64,000 nucleotides of DNA from Ancylobacter polymorphus (GTDB lineage: Bacteria > Pseudomonadota > Alphaproteobacteria > Rhizobiales > Xanthobacteraceae). Below are positions 35,049-42,938 of this stretch, in pieces. The stretch spans positions 1-64,000 of the forward strand of contig NZ_JAUSUI010000011.1 of the NCBI RefSeq assembly GCF_030813495.1, read 5' to 3'. Position 1 is the stretch's first letter. Every line of letters starts with the position of its first letter. The position numbers and the translations under genes were made by a program. The notes under the pieces are model-generated. The model searched no databases. It was not told the origin of the DNA and saw only the letters and a list, made by a program, of their open reading frames with translations.

Positions 35049-36377
35049 ATGGGACCCCAGGTCGTACCCGTCGCCTCCGACTCCTCCTGCCCGACCCATG
35101 CCGACGTGGTGATCGTCGGCGGCGGCATCATCGGCACCAGCAGCGCGCTCTATCTTGCCGAGCGCGGCCTCAAAGTGGTCCTGTGCGAGAAGGGCCACAT
35201 CGCCGGCGAGCAATCGAGCCGCAATTGGGGCTGGTGCCGCCAGGCCAAGCGCGACCCGCGCGAATTCGAATTGATCCGCGAGGCGCTGCGGCTCTGGCGC
35301 GGCATGGACGCGCATATCGGCGCCGCCACCGGCTTCACCACGACCGGCATCCTGTTCGCCGCCAATGACGCGAAGAAGGAAGCCTCCTTCGCCGACTGGG
35401 TGAAGGAGGCCGCCGGCGCCGGCATCCATGCCGAAATGCTCAGCGGGTCCCGGCTGGCGGAGCAGATGCCCGGCGACACGAAGCCGCCGCCGGCCGCGCT
35501 CTGGTGCGCGTCTGACGGGCGGGCCGAACCGCAGAAGGCCGCGCCCGCCATCGCCGAGGCGGCGCGAAAGCGCGGCGCCATCATCCTCACCGATTGCGCG
35601 GTGCGCGGCGTGGAGACCGGCGGCGGAAAGGTCATCGCCGCCGTGACCGAGCGCGGGCGCATCGTCACGCCCAACGTCGTGGTGGCCGGCGGCGCCTGGA
35701 CGCGGCGCGTGCTGCGCGATGTCGGCATCGACCTGCCGCAATTGAAGGTGCGGGCCAGCGTGCTGCGCACCTCGCCGGTGGAGGGCGGCCCGACCCCGGC
35801 GCTGTGGGACCATGATTTCGCCTTCCGGCGCCGGGAGGATGGCGGCTACACCATCGCCAATGGCCATGTGAACGTGGTGCCGATCGTGCCGGACAGTTTC
35901 CGCTTCGCCCTTCCCTTCCTGCCCGCGCTGCAGATGGAATTCGCCTCGCTGCGGCTGCGGCTCGGGCCGCGCTTCGTCACCGAATGGCGCGAGAGCGCGC
36001 CGCGCCCCTTCGACCAACCCTCGGTCTATGAGGCGGCGCGGGTGCTCGATCCCGCGCCCGACCAGGGCTATCTCGACCAGGCCTTCGCCGCGCTGAAGCG
36101 GCGCTTCCCGGCCTTTTCCGGGGCGCGGATCGTGCAGAGCTGGGCCGGCTTCATCGATGCGACGCCCGACGCGGTTCCGGTGATCTCGCCCGCCGACACG
36201 GTGTCCGGCCTCATCGTCGCCACCGGCTTCTCCGGCCATGGCTTCGGCATCGGCCCGGGCGCCGGCCATCTCGTCGCCGATCTCGTCACCGGCGCCACGC
36301 CGATCGCCGACCCCGCGCCCTACCGCCTGTCGCGCTTCTTCGACGGCTCACGGCCGCGCCCGATGGCGGGTCTCTGA
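35049..36377 (+). CDS. FAD-dependent amine/amino-acid oxidoreductase (DAO family)
   Basis: 442-residue flavoprotein of the D-amino-acid oxidase superfamily. The dinucleotide site HADVVIVGGGIIGTSSALYL is followed by the GEQSSRNWGWCRQ motif (R and W near the flavin), and a C-terminal IDATPDAVPVISPAD-x-GLIVATGFSGHGFGIGPGAG. It probably oxidises an amine or N-methyl/D-amino acid. ATG 35049 is used; an upstream ATG at 35010 is possible and would still lie within the predicted transcript. It leads the operon with the gene at 36423, behind a sigma-54 promoter. Confidence 0.88.
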   Translation: MGPQVVPVASDSSCPTHADVVIVGGGIIGTSSALYLAERGLKVVLCEKGHIAGEQSSRNWGWCRQAKRDPREFELIREALRLWRGMDAHIGAATGFTTTGILFAANDAKKEASFADWVKEAAGAGIHAEMLSGSRLAEQMPGDTKPPPAALWCASDGRAEPQKAAPAIAEAARKRGAIILTDCAVRGVETGGGKVIAAVTERGRIVTPNVVVAGGAWTRRVLRDVGIDLPQLKVRASVLRTSPVEGGPTPALWDHDFAFRRREDGGYTIANGHVNVVPIVPDSFRFALPFLPALQMEFASLRLRLGPRFVTEWRESAPRPFDQPSVYEAARVLDPAPDQGYLDQAFAALKRRFPAFSGARIVQSWAGFIDATPDAVPVISPADTVSGLIVATGFSGHGFGIGPGAGHLVADLVTGATPIADPAPYRLSRFFDGSRPRPMAGL

Positions 36378-36422
36378 CCCGCCCGCGCCCTCGATCCGTC
36401 ACCCCCCGAGCGGAACACGTCC

Positions 36423-37718
36423 ATGGTCCAGACCCTCGCCCGCCGCCCCCTGCCGCGCTCGCTCTACCGGGAAACGGCCCCGCCCGCTCCGGACACCGCC
36501 GCGCTGGCGGGCGACACGGCCGCGCGGGTGGCGATCATCGGCGGCGGCTATACCGGCCTCTCCGCCGCGCTGCACCTCGCCGAGGCCGGCGTCGACGCGC
36601 TGGTGCTGGAAGCGAGCCAGATCGGCTGGGGCGCCTCCGGTCGCAATGGCGGGCAGGTCAATCCCGGGCTGAAATGGGACCCGGAGGAACTGGAGCGCGG
36701 TTTCGGTGCCGATCTCGGCGGGCGGATGGTGCGGCTCGGCGATGAGGCCCCCGGCCTCGTTTTCGAACTCATCGCCCGCCACCGCATCGACTGTGCGCCC
36801 AAGCGCGGCGGCACGCTGCGCGCAGCGCTGTCGGAACGCGCCGCCAAGGGCGTGCGCGAATTCCAGCGGCAATGGGCGGCGCGCGGTGCCGATGTGGTGA
36901 TCGCCGAGGGCAAGGAAATGGCCCGCCTCACCGGCACCGGCTTCTATCCTCTCGGCGCGCATGACCGGCGCGGCGGACAGGTGAACCCGCTCGCCTATTG
37001 CCGCGGCCTCGCCCGCGCCGCGCTGAAAGCGGGGGCGCGCCTGTTCACCGACACGCCGGCGCTGCGGCTGGCGAAGGCGGGCAGTGGCTGGCTGATCGAC
37101 ACGCCGGGCGGCCGGGTGACGGCCGAGCGCGTCATTCTCGCCACCAATGGCTATAGCGACGACCTGTGGCCCGGCCTGCGGCGCAGCGTGGTCCCGGTCT
37201 ATTCCTCCATCACCGCCACCGAGCCGCTGCCGGCCGAGCTCGCCGCGCCGATCATGCCGAACGGCGTGGTGCTGTACGAGATGTCGGCCTCCTATGCCTA
37301 TTATCGGCTCGACGATGCCGGCCGCTTTGTGATGGGCGGGCGCAGCGTGCTGCGGCCGGCCACCGCGCCGGAGGATTTTCGCGCGCTCGTCCAGCAGGCG
37401 ACGCGGCTGTTTCCGGTGCTCAAAGCCGTGGAATGGACGCATCGCTGGAACGGACAGGTGGCGGTGACCTGGGATCACCTGCCGCATCTGCACGAGCCGG
37501 AGCCGGGGCTCACCATCGGGCTCGGCTATAATGGGCGCGGCGTCGCCATGGCCACCGCCACCGGGCGCATGCTGGCCCGCCACGCCGCCGGGGGCGGGGT
37601 CGAGTCGCTCGACCTGCCCGTCACCCGCATCCGGCCGATCCTCGGCCATGCCGCCTGGCCGCTGGCGGTGAAGGCGCGGCTTAAATGGGACCGCCTGCGC
37701 GAGAGCTTCGGCAGCTGA
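36423..37718 (+). CDS. FAD-dependent amine oxidoreductase (PuuB/DadA-like)
   Basis: 431-residue flavin oxidoreductase resembling gamma-glutamylputrescine oxidase. It shows RVAIIGGGYTGLSAALHLAE and the signature GWGASGRNGGQVNPGLKW, with FVMGGRSVLRPA and HRWNGQVAVTWDHLPHLHE-type segments near the end. It follows the first oxidoreductase with a 45-bp gap. The ABC transporter converging from the right imports polyamine-like substrates, so this protein most likely opens the breakdown of the imported amine. The glutamylation enzymes for a full Puu pathway are absent here. Confidence 0.88.
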   Translation: MVQTLARRPLPRSLYRETAPPAPDTAALAGDTAARVAIIGGGYTGLSAALHLAEAGVDALVLEASQIGWGASGRNGGQVNPGLKWDPEELERGFGADLGGRMVRLGDEAPGLVFELIARHRIDCAPKRGGTLRAALSERAAKGVREFQRQWAARGADVVIAEGKEMARLTGTGFYPLGAHDRRGGQVNPLAYCRGLARAALKAGARLFTDTPALRLAKAGSGWLIDTPGGRVTAERVILATNGYSDDLWPGLRRSVVPVYSSITATEPLPAELAAPIMPNGVVLYEMSASYAYYRLDDAGRFVMGGRSVLRPATAPEDFRALVQQATRLFPVLKAVEWTHRWNGQVAVTWDHLPHLHEPEPGLTIGLGYNGRGVAMATATGRMLARHAAGGGVESLDLPVTRIRPILGHAAWPLAVKARLKWDRLRESFGS

Positions 37719-37760
37719 GGCAAGGCCGCCCCGCCGCCTTGCCGCTCCGTCGGTCTCTTC

Positions 37761-38588
37761 TCAGCCGCCCGTGCCGCGCAGCCGCTCGGAGCGGCGGCGC
37801 AGCAGTTCCAGCGTCAGCATCAGCAGCGCGGCGAAAATGACCAGCAGCGTCGCGGCGGCGGTGATGGTGGGCGAGATCTGCTCGCGTATGCCGGAGAACA
37901 TCTGGCGCGGAAGGGTGCGCTGGTCCGGGCTGGCGAGGAACAGCGCCACCACAACCTCGTCCCAGGAGGTGACGAAGGCGAACAGCGCCCCCGACGTGAC
38001 CCCCGGCGCGATCAGGGGCAGGGTGATGGTACGGAACGTCGTCCAGGGCGAGGCGCCGAGCGAGGCGGCGGCGCGGGTGAGCGAGCGGTCGAAGCCGGTC
38101 AGCGTCGCGGTCACGGTGATGACCACGAAGGGCGTGCCGAGAATGGCATGGGCGAGGATCAGCCCGAGATAGGTATTGTTCAGCCCCACGGCCGCGAAGC
38201 CGAAGAACATCGCCACCGCGACGATGACCACCGGCACGATCATCGGCGAGATCAGGATCGACAGGATGAGCCCGGCGAAGGGCACGTTTCCGCGCGACAG
38301 GCCGAGCGCGGCGAGCGTGCCAAGGCCGGTGGCGATGAGGGTGGAGAACACCGCGACGATGCCGCTGTTCTGCAGCGCGATGCGCCAGCGCTCATCGGTG
38401 AAGAAATCGATGTACCAGCGCAGGCTGAGCCCCGGCAGCGGATAGGTGAACCAGGGCTCACTGGAGAATGAGAGCGGCATGATCACCAGGATCGGGCCGA
38501 CGAGGAACAGGAACACCAGCGTGCAGAACACGGCGAAAAGGAAATAGGCCAGTTTCTCGCGCGGCGTTGCGTAGGACGGTGCCAGCAT
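37761..38588 (-). CDS. ABC transporter permease (PotC-like)
   Basis: 275-residue inner-membrane permease of the spermidine/putrescine family, with six hydrophobic segments. The start MLAPSYATPREKLAYFLFAV at 38588 is 5 nt after the first permease ends. The ATPase-contacting EAA loop reads LTRAAASLGASPWTTFRTI-LPLIAPG. It forms the last gene of the ATPase-SBP-permease-permease operon and pairs with the permease at 38594. The substrate is presumably a polyamine or short amine, judged from family and from the flavin oxidases next to it. Confidence 0.93.
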   Translation of the reverse strand: MLAPSYATPREKLAYFLFAVFCTLVFLFLVGPILVIMPLSFSSEPWFTYPLPGLSLRWYIDFFTDERWRIALQNSGIVAVFSTLIATGLGTLAALGLSRGNVPFAGLILSILISPMIVPVVIVAVAMFFGFAAVGLNNTYLGLILAHAILGTPFVVITVTATLTGFDRSLTRAAASLGASPWTTFRTITLPLIAPGVTSGALFAFVTSWDEVVVALFLASPDQRTLPRQMFSGIREQISPTITAAATLLVIFAALLMLTLELLRRRSERLRGTGG

Positions 38589-38593
38589 GTCGA

Positions 38594-39850
38594 TCAACCC
38601 AGCTTTACCTTGTCGATGCCGACCACGCGGTTGAACACCGCATAGAGCACCAGCGTGATCATCAGCAGGATGCCGCCGAGCGCCGAGGCCTGGCCCCAGT
38701 TCATCTCGCGGTTGGTGTAGAGCGCGACGAAATAGCTGACCATCTGGTCCTGCGGCCCGCCGACCAGCGCCGGGGTGATGTAGTAGCCGAGCGACAGGAT
38801 GAAGGTGAGCAGGCAGCCGGCGCCGACGCCGGGCAGGGTCTGCGGCACATAGACCGAGACGAAGGCGGTGAGCGGCCCGGCGCCCAGAGACCGCGCCGCG
38901 CGCAGATGCGAGGGCGGAATCGACTTCATCACCGAATAGATCGGCAGGATGGTGAAGGGCAGCTGGATATGGGTCATCGCCAGAACCGTGCCGAAGCGGT
39001 TGAAGATCAGCTGCACCCGCTCCGTCGTCAGGTGCAGCGCCAGCAGGATGTCGTTGAGCACGCCATTGCTCTGCAGGAGCACGATCCACGCCGTGGTGCG
39101 CACCAGAATGGAGGTGGTGAAGGGCAGCAGCACCAGGATCATCAGCACATTGGCGTGGCGAGGAGGCAGGATCGCCAGCAGATGCGCGACGGGATAGCCG
39201 AGCACGAGCGTTGCCAGCGTCACCACGAGGCTGATGGAGAGGGTGCGGATGAAGATGTCGATGAAGATGGACTGGTCGGCGAAATTCGTCGTCACCGCCC
39301 CGCCGGCATCCTGCCGCAGGTCGACCGAGGTGAGGAGATAATAGGGGGTGAGCGTCTGCCCCGCCCGCTTCATGATCGCCCAGAACTCGACCGATCCCCA
39401 TTCGGCGTCGCTGGCGAGGAACTTCTCTTTCCACGGCCCGCCGCCGCCGGCATCGACGAGGCGGCCGGCCTTGAGGAAGCGCGAGCGGGCGCCCGGTACC
39501 TCGTAATTGATGCGCTTGCCCACCAGCGCGGTGGTGCGGTCCTTCTGCGTCTGCACGAGATCGGTGGCGAAGGCGGCGAACACCTCTTCGCCCGGCGTCT
39601 CCCGCCCGTCCCACGCGTCGAGCGCGTCGATGGTGCGGGGCATGGTCTCGCGCACCTCGGTGTTCTCCACCGCGCGCAGCAGCATCAGCCCGATCGGCAG
39701 CGCGAACACCGCCAGCACGAACAGCAGCAGCGGAGCGACGAGCGAGAAGGAGCGCAGGCGGTTCACCCGCTCGGCGCGCCGGAGCTTGGTCTTGAGCGAG
39801 GTGCGGTCCCCAGCGGGTCCGGCCTCGCCCGGAAGGGCGGCCACGGCCAT
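38594..39850 (-). CDS. ABC transporter permease (PotB-like)
   Basis: 418-residue inner-membrane permease of the polyamine-type family. It is longer than usual because of a periplasmic insertion (about residues 60-170) between the first helix and the core helices. The EAA loop SHLRAARSLGAGPLTAFVSVYVPQTLPG contacts the ATPase. Start 39850 is preceded by GAGGGGGA at good distance; the frame runs 26 codons further without support. It is separated from the solute-binding protein gene by 167 bp containing two hairpins. Confidence 0.93.
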   Translation of the reverse strand: MAVAALPGEAGPAGDRTSLKTKLRRAERVNRLRSFSLVAPLLLFVLAVFALPIGLMLLRAVENTEVRETMPRTIDALDAWDGRETPGEEVFAAFATDLVQTQKDRTTALVGKRINYEVPGARSRFLKAGRLVDAGGGGPWKEKFLASDAEWGSVEFWAIMKRAGQTLTPYYLLTSVDLRQDAGGAVTTNFADQSIFIDIFIRTLSISLVVTLATLVLGYPVAHLLAILPPRHANVLMILVLLPFTTSILVRTTAWIVLLQSNGVLNDILLALHLTTERVQLIFNRFGTVLAMTHIQLPFTILPIYSVMKSIPPSHLRAARSLGAGPLTAFVSVYVPQTLPGVGAGCLLTFILSLGYYITPALVGGPQDQMVSYFVALYTNREMNWGQASALGGILLMITLVLYAVFNRVVGIDKVKLG

Positions 39851-39917
39851 GTCGAGAAATCCCCCTCGGTTGCTGCCGCGGCCTTGCCCCGGAGGGCGGC
39901 GCGGTCGGTCGGTGAGC

Positions 39918-39973
39918 GGCCGGGGCACCGAGAGCCCCGGCCCGCCTTCCGCCCGCCCCCAAAAGGAGCGGGC
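39918..39973 (-). promoter_or_regulatory. Intercistronic hairpins after the solute-binding protein gene
   Basis: Two stem-loops lie downstream of the solute-binding protein stop on the minus strand: a 6-bp stem (39951-39956 with 39968-39973) and a perfect 9-bp stem (39918-39926 with 39934-39942). Hairpins here are a known way of making more binding protein than permease by protecting or partly terminating the upstream message. Confidence 0.55.
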
Positions 39974-40017
39974 GTGTGGTCAGGACGCGCGGCGGCTAGC
40001 CGCCGGCGCGCCCGGGG

Positions 40018-41064
40018 TCACTGGGCGATCCAGGTGTTGAAGCGCTTCAGCAGCTCTTCCTTGTTGTCGCCCCAGAAGACCGGATCATTGGCGAGCGCGG
40101 TCTTGGCGTTCTCCGGCGCGGTCGGCAGGTCCTTGAGGATGTCGGGCGCGACCAGCGGCGTGGCGGCGAGCAGCGCCGGGCCATAGGAGATGTACTTGGT
40201 CTGCGCGGCCTGCGCCTCCGGGCTGGAGGCGAACTGGATGAACTTGTAGACCGCGTCGAGGTTCTTCACGCCCTTGGGGATCGCCCAGAGGTCATAGTCC
40301 ATCAGCTGGCCGTCCCAGACGATCTTGAAGTTCTTCTTGTCGACCTTGTTGGCGTTGAAGATACGGCCGTTCCAGGCGGTCGCCATCACCACTTCGCCGG
40401 AGGCGAGCAGCTGCGGCGGCTGGGCGCCGGCTTCCCACCAGACGATGTCCTTCTTGATGGTGTCGAGCTTCTTGAAGGCACGGTCGACGCCTTCCTTGGT
40501 CTTCAGCGTCTCATAGACCTTGTCGGCCGGCACGCCATCCGCCATCAGCGCGAATTCGAGATTGCCGAAGGGGGTCTTCTGCAGCGCGCGCTTGCCCGGC
40601 CAGGTCTTGGTGTCGAACAGGCCGGCAATGGTCTTCGGGCCGTCCTTAATCTTGTCGGCGTCATAGGCGTAGATGGTGGAATAGATGATGGTCGGGATGC
40701 CGCACTCGAAGGTGGAGCCCTTCACGAAGGCACCCTCGCCGCCGAATTTGGAATAGTCGATCGGCGTCAGGAACCCCTCGTCGCAGCCCTGCTGCGCGGT
40801 GGCGGCGTCAACATCGACGGCATCCCAGGTGGTGTTGCCGGATTCGACCATGGCGCGGATGCGCGCCGCCTCGCCATTATACTCTTCCTGGGTGATCTTG
40901 GTGCCGGTCTTGGCGGTGTAGGGCTTGTAATAGGCCTCGTCCTGGCTGGTCTGATAGGCGCCGCCCCATGAGGTGATGGTGAGGCCGTCCGCCGCGAAGG
41001 CGGTGCTGCAGGCCGCCGCGAGGGCGAGCGCGGAGAGGGTCATCGTCAGCGACTTCAACTGCAT
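40018..41064 (-). CDS. Extracellular solute-binding protein (PotD/PotF-like)
   Basis: 348-residue periplasmic binding protein with a signal peptide ending CSTAFA-AD and a mature start LTITSWGGAYQTSQDEAYYKP typical of polyamine-family binding proteins. WDAVDVDAATAQQGCDEGFL and AYDADKIKDGP also fit. Two ATGs lie 6 nt apart; 41064 is preferred because AAAGGGA then stands 6 nt upstream. It is the substrate recognition part of the transporter. The exact ligand cannot be deduced. Confidence 0.92.
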   Translation of the reverse strand: MQLKSLTMTLSALALAAACSTAFAADGLTITSWGGAYQTSQDEAYYKPYTAKTGTKITQEEYNGEAARIRAMVESGNTTWDAVDVDAATAQQGCDEGFLTPIDYSKFGGEGAFVKGSTFECGIPTIIYSTIYAYDADKIKDGPKTIAGLFDTKTWPGKRALQKTPFGNLEFALMADGVPADKVYETLKTKEGVDRAFKKLDTIKKDIVWWEAGAQPPQLLASGEVVMATAWNGRIFNANKVDKKNFKIVWDGQLMDYDLWAIPKGVKNLDAVYKFIQFASSPEAQAAQTKYISYGPALLAATPLVAPDILKDLPTAPENAKTALANDPVFWGDNKEELLKRFNTWIAQ

Positions 41065-41084
41065 GGTCATTCCCTTTGGGTCTA

Positions 41085-41126
41085 GGGGGCGAAAGTCTGG
41101 GGGCGAAAGTCTGGGGGCTGAGGTCT
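41085..41126 (-). repeat. Three 14-nt tandem repeats between ATPase and binding-protein genes
   Basis: GGGGGCGAAAGTCT is present twice exactly (41085-41098, 41099-41112) and a third time with changes (41113-41126, touching the stop codon of the ATPase gene). They fill almost all of the short gap before the binding-protein gene. Confidence 0.75.
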
Positions 41127-42229
41127 CAGGCCGCGTCGAGGGCGCGGCAATCCTGCGCGCGCCATGCCAGCGGGATGCGGGAGCCGACGGCGAGGACCGG
41201 GCGGTCCTCGACATTGCCGACCTTGACGACCATTTCGGCGCCGCCATCGAGCACGCAGCGCACGCGCACATGGTCGCCGAGATAGATCGTCTCGGCGATC
41301 ACGGCCTCGAAATGATTGTCGAGCGAACCACCGGCCGGGGCGATCTGCACCCGCTCGGGCCGGATGGAGAGCAGGCAGTTCTCGCCCACCCCGGCCGCCT
41401 CGGTCAGGGTGGCGGTGACGACATCGCCATTGGCGAGCACCACCGAGCACAGCGCGCCATTGGCCGCCTCGATGCGGCCGGGCAGCCGGTTGTTCTCGCC
41501 GATGAACTGGGCGACGAAGGAATTGGCGGGGTATTCATAGAGTTCGGAGGGCGGCGCCACCTGCTGGATGATGCCGGCATTGAACACAGCGACGCGGTCC
41601 GACATGGTCAGCGCCTCGCTCTGGTCGTGGGTGACATAAACCACGGTGATGCCGAGCCGCTCGTGCAGATGGCGGATTTCCATCTGCATGTGTTCGCGCA
41701 GCTGCTTGTCGAGCGCGCCGAGCGGCTCGTCCATCAGCACCAGCTTGGGCTCGAACACCAGCGCCCGCGCCAGCGCGACGCGCTGCTGCTGGCCGCCGGA
41801 CAGCTGGCCCGGCATGCGCGCGGCGAAGCTGCCGAGATGCACCATATCGAGCGCCTTGGCGACGCGGTCGGCGATCTCCGCCTTCGGCCGGCCCCGCACC
41901 TTCAGGGGATAGCCGACATTCTGGGCCACGCTCATATGCGGGAACAGCGCGTAGTTCTGGAACACCATGCCGATATTGCGCTTCTCCGGCGGCAGCGCGT
42001 CGATGCGGGCGCCGTCGAGCATGATGTCGCCGGAGGTCGGCGTCTCGAAACCGGCGAGCATCATCAGCGTCGTCGTCTTGCCCGAACCGGAAGGGCCCAG
42101 CATGGTGAGGAACTCGCCGCGCCGGATGCGCAGGCTGAGGTCCTTCACGACAAGCGTTTCGCCGTCATAGCTCTTCTGGACGCCGGCGAACTCGACGAAA
42201 CTGTCATTGGCGCTGACCGCATGCTTCAT
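41126..42229 (-). CDS. ABC transporter ATP-binding protein (PotA-like)
   Basis: 367-residue ATPase that drives the transporter. Walker [10 protein letters not shown] at residues 45-53, Q-loop in FQNYALFP, signature [16 protein letters not shown], Walker [13 protein letters not shown] and the H-loop in [10 protein letters not shown] are all present; a C-terminal TOBE-type regulatory domain follows. GAGGAGGAAG directly precedes the ATG at 42229. It is the first gene of the operon and sits behind a perfect sigma-54 promoter. Confidence 0.95.
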   Translation of the reverse strand: MKHAVSANDSFVEFAGVQKSYDGETLVVKDLSLRIRRGEFLTMLGPSGSGKTTTLMMLAGFETPTSGDIMLDGARIDALPPEKRNIGMVFQNYALFPHMSVAQNVGYPLKVRGRPKAEIADRVAKALDMVHLGSFAARMPGQLSGGQQQRVALARALVFEPKLVLMDEPLGALDKQLREHMQMEIRHLHERLGITVVYVTHDQSEALTMSDRVAVFNAGIIQQVAPPSELYEYPANSFVAQFIGENNRLPGRIEAANGALCSVVLANGDVVTATLTEAAGVGENCLLSIRPERVQIAPAGGSLDNHFEAVIAETIYLGDHVRVRCVLDGGAEMVVKVGNVEDRPVLAVGSRIPLAWRAQDCRALDAA

Positions 42230-42314
42230 GCTTCCTCCTCGGACGAGCCGCGCGGAACGGCCTGGAACGGCGACCTTCCATCGCCGGCCCGGGCTTCCGC
42301 CTCCCCCTGCTTCC

Positions 42315-42329
42315 GCAAAGGTCGTGCCA
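42315..42329 (-). promoter_or_regulatory. Sigma-54 (RpoN) promoter of the amine ABC transporter operon
   Basis: Minus strand TGGCACG-N4-TTGC, a full consensus match: the -24 GG lies at plus 42327-42328 and the -12 GC at 42315-42316, exactly 12 nt apart. Transcription would begin near 42304, about 75 nt before the ATPase start codon. Confidence 0.8.
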
Positions 42330-42848
42330 AGCGGAAGGGGAAGGACGCCGTAAGCGGCCAAACACATTTCTTGCTTTATTCCCCGTTGCTTAGCGCGACT
42401 TCGCCATGCTTGACGCAGCGGCAGTCAGATAGGCTGGCGGCCCCACCGCAGCGCGTCGCTCGGCCGGCGGAGCCGGGATGGGGAAGGGGGAAAGACGCCG
42501 CCGGGCAGCGCGCGGACGCTTCGACTGATGCGTAATTAGGCACGCCTCTTTTGCAGCCGTCGCTTAACCCGGCAGGCGACGAAAGGTCGGTCTTTAAACA
42601 CCTTCCGCCCCGGCGGGTGCAGCATCCGGCATGGAATGCCGGGTGCATGAGCCCGGCGGGGCGCATGCCCGAGTCGTCATGCTGGCTGAACGTAGGCGAC
42701 CTTCGCCTAAGCCGGCGGCGGGCCGCGATGAAGAATGAGCCTTTTCCGGCGCGTTCACGTCGCCCCACGGGGTGAATGGCCGGACCGCAGGGGTGGCAAG
42801 GCACCCCCGCGGCCGAAAGCACGCACCGCGCTCCTATCGCGCCTCTCA

Positions 42849-42856
42849 TGTATACA
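42849..42856. promoter_or_regulatory. Palindrome TGTATACA upstream of atzF
   Basis: A perfect 8-bp palindrome within ATGTATACAAT, 83 bp upstream of the allophanate hydrolase start. The shape (TTGTATACAT on the reverse) is like operators of GntR/FadR-type regulators. The regulator is not encoded in the immediate neighbourhood. Confidence 0.45.
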
Positions 42857-42938
42857 ATACCACCTAATCTGCTTACGGGCTTGGCGATGAGAAGCGCTCT
42901 GCCTATTATGACGCCCTCTCTCTTCCGGGGACCAGCCT

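Larger units (their letters stand above)
42230..42938. promoter_or_regulatory. 709-bp intergenic region with divergent promoters and structured leader
   Basis: No convincing gene lies here. From left to right it holds the sigma-54 promoter of the ABC operon (42315-42329), a long imperfect hairpin around 42600-42665 (CATCCGGCAT pairing with ATGCCGGGTG), a perfect 7-bp hairpin (42693-42699 with 42703-42709), a 11-bp hairpin with one mismatch (42785-42795 with 42802-42812) and the palindrome TGTATACA at 42849. The hairpin series upstream of the allophanate hydrolase gene could be an RNA leader, but I cannot match it to a known class. Confidence 0.55.

Noticed and set aside
37761-39962. One 733-codon frame spanning both permeases
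   Set aside because: The first half is a shadow frame of the PotB-like gene; the PotC-like protein begins at 38588 with its own start.
42539-42554. Sigma-54-like GGCAC and TTGC pair upstream of atzF
   Set aside because: The distance from GG to GC is 14 nt instead of 12, which sigma-54 does not tolerate.
42590-42820. Guanidine riboswitch before allophanate hydrolase
   Set aside because: Neither the ACGR hairpin loops of type II nor the ACGGCGGG core of type I could be found.
42376-42849. Minus-strand open frame in the 42230-42938 gap
   Set aside because: Cysteine- and arginine-rich, crosses the hairpins and has no family features; unlikely to be a gene.
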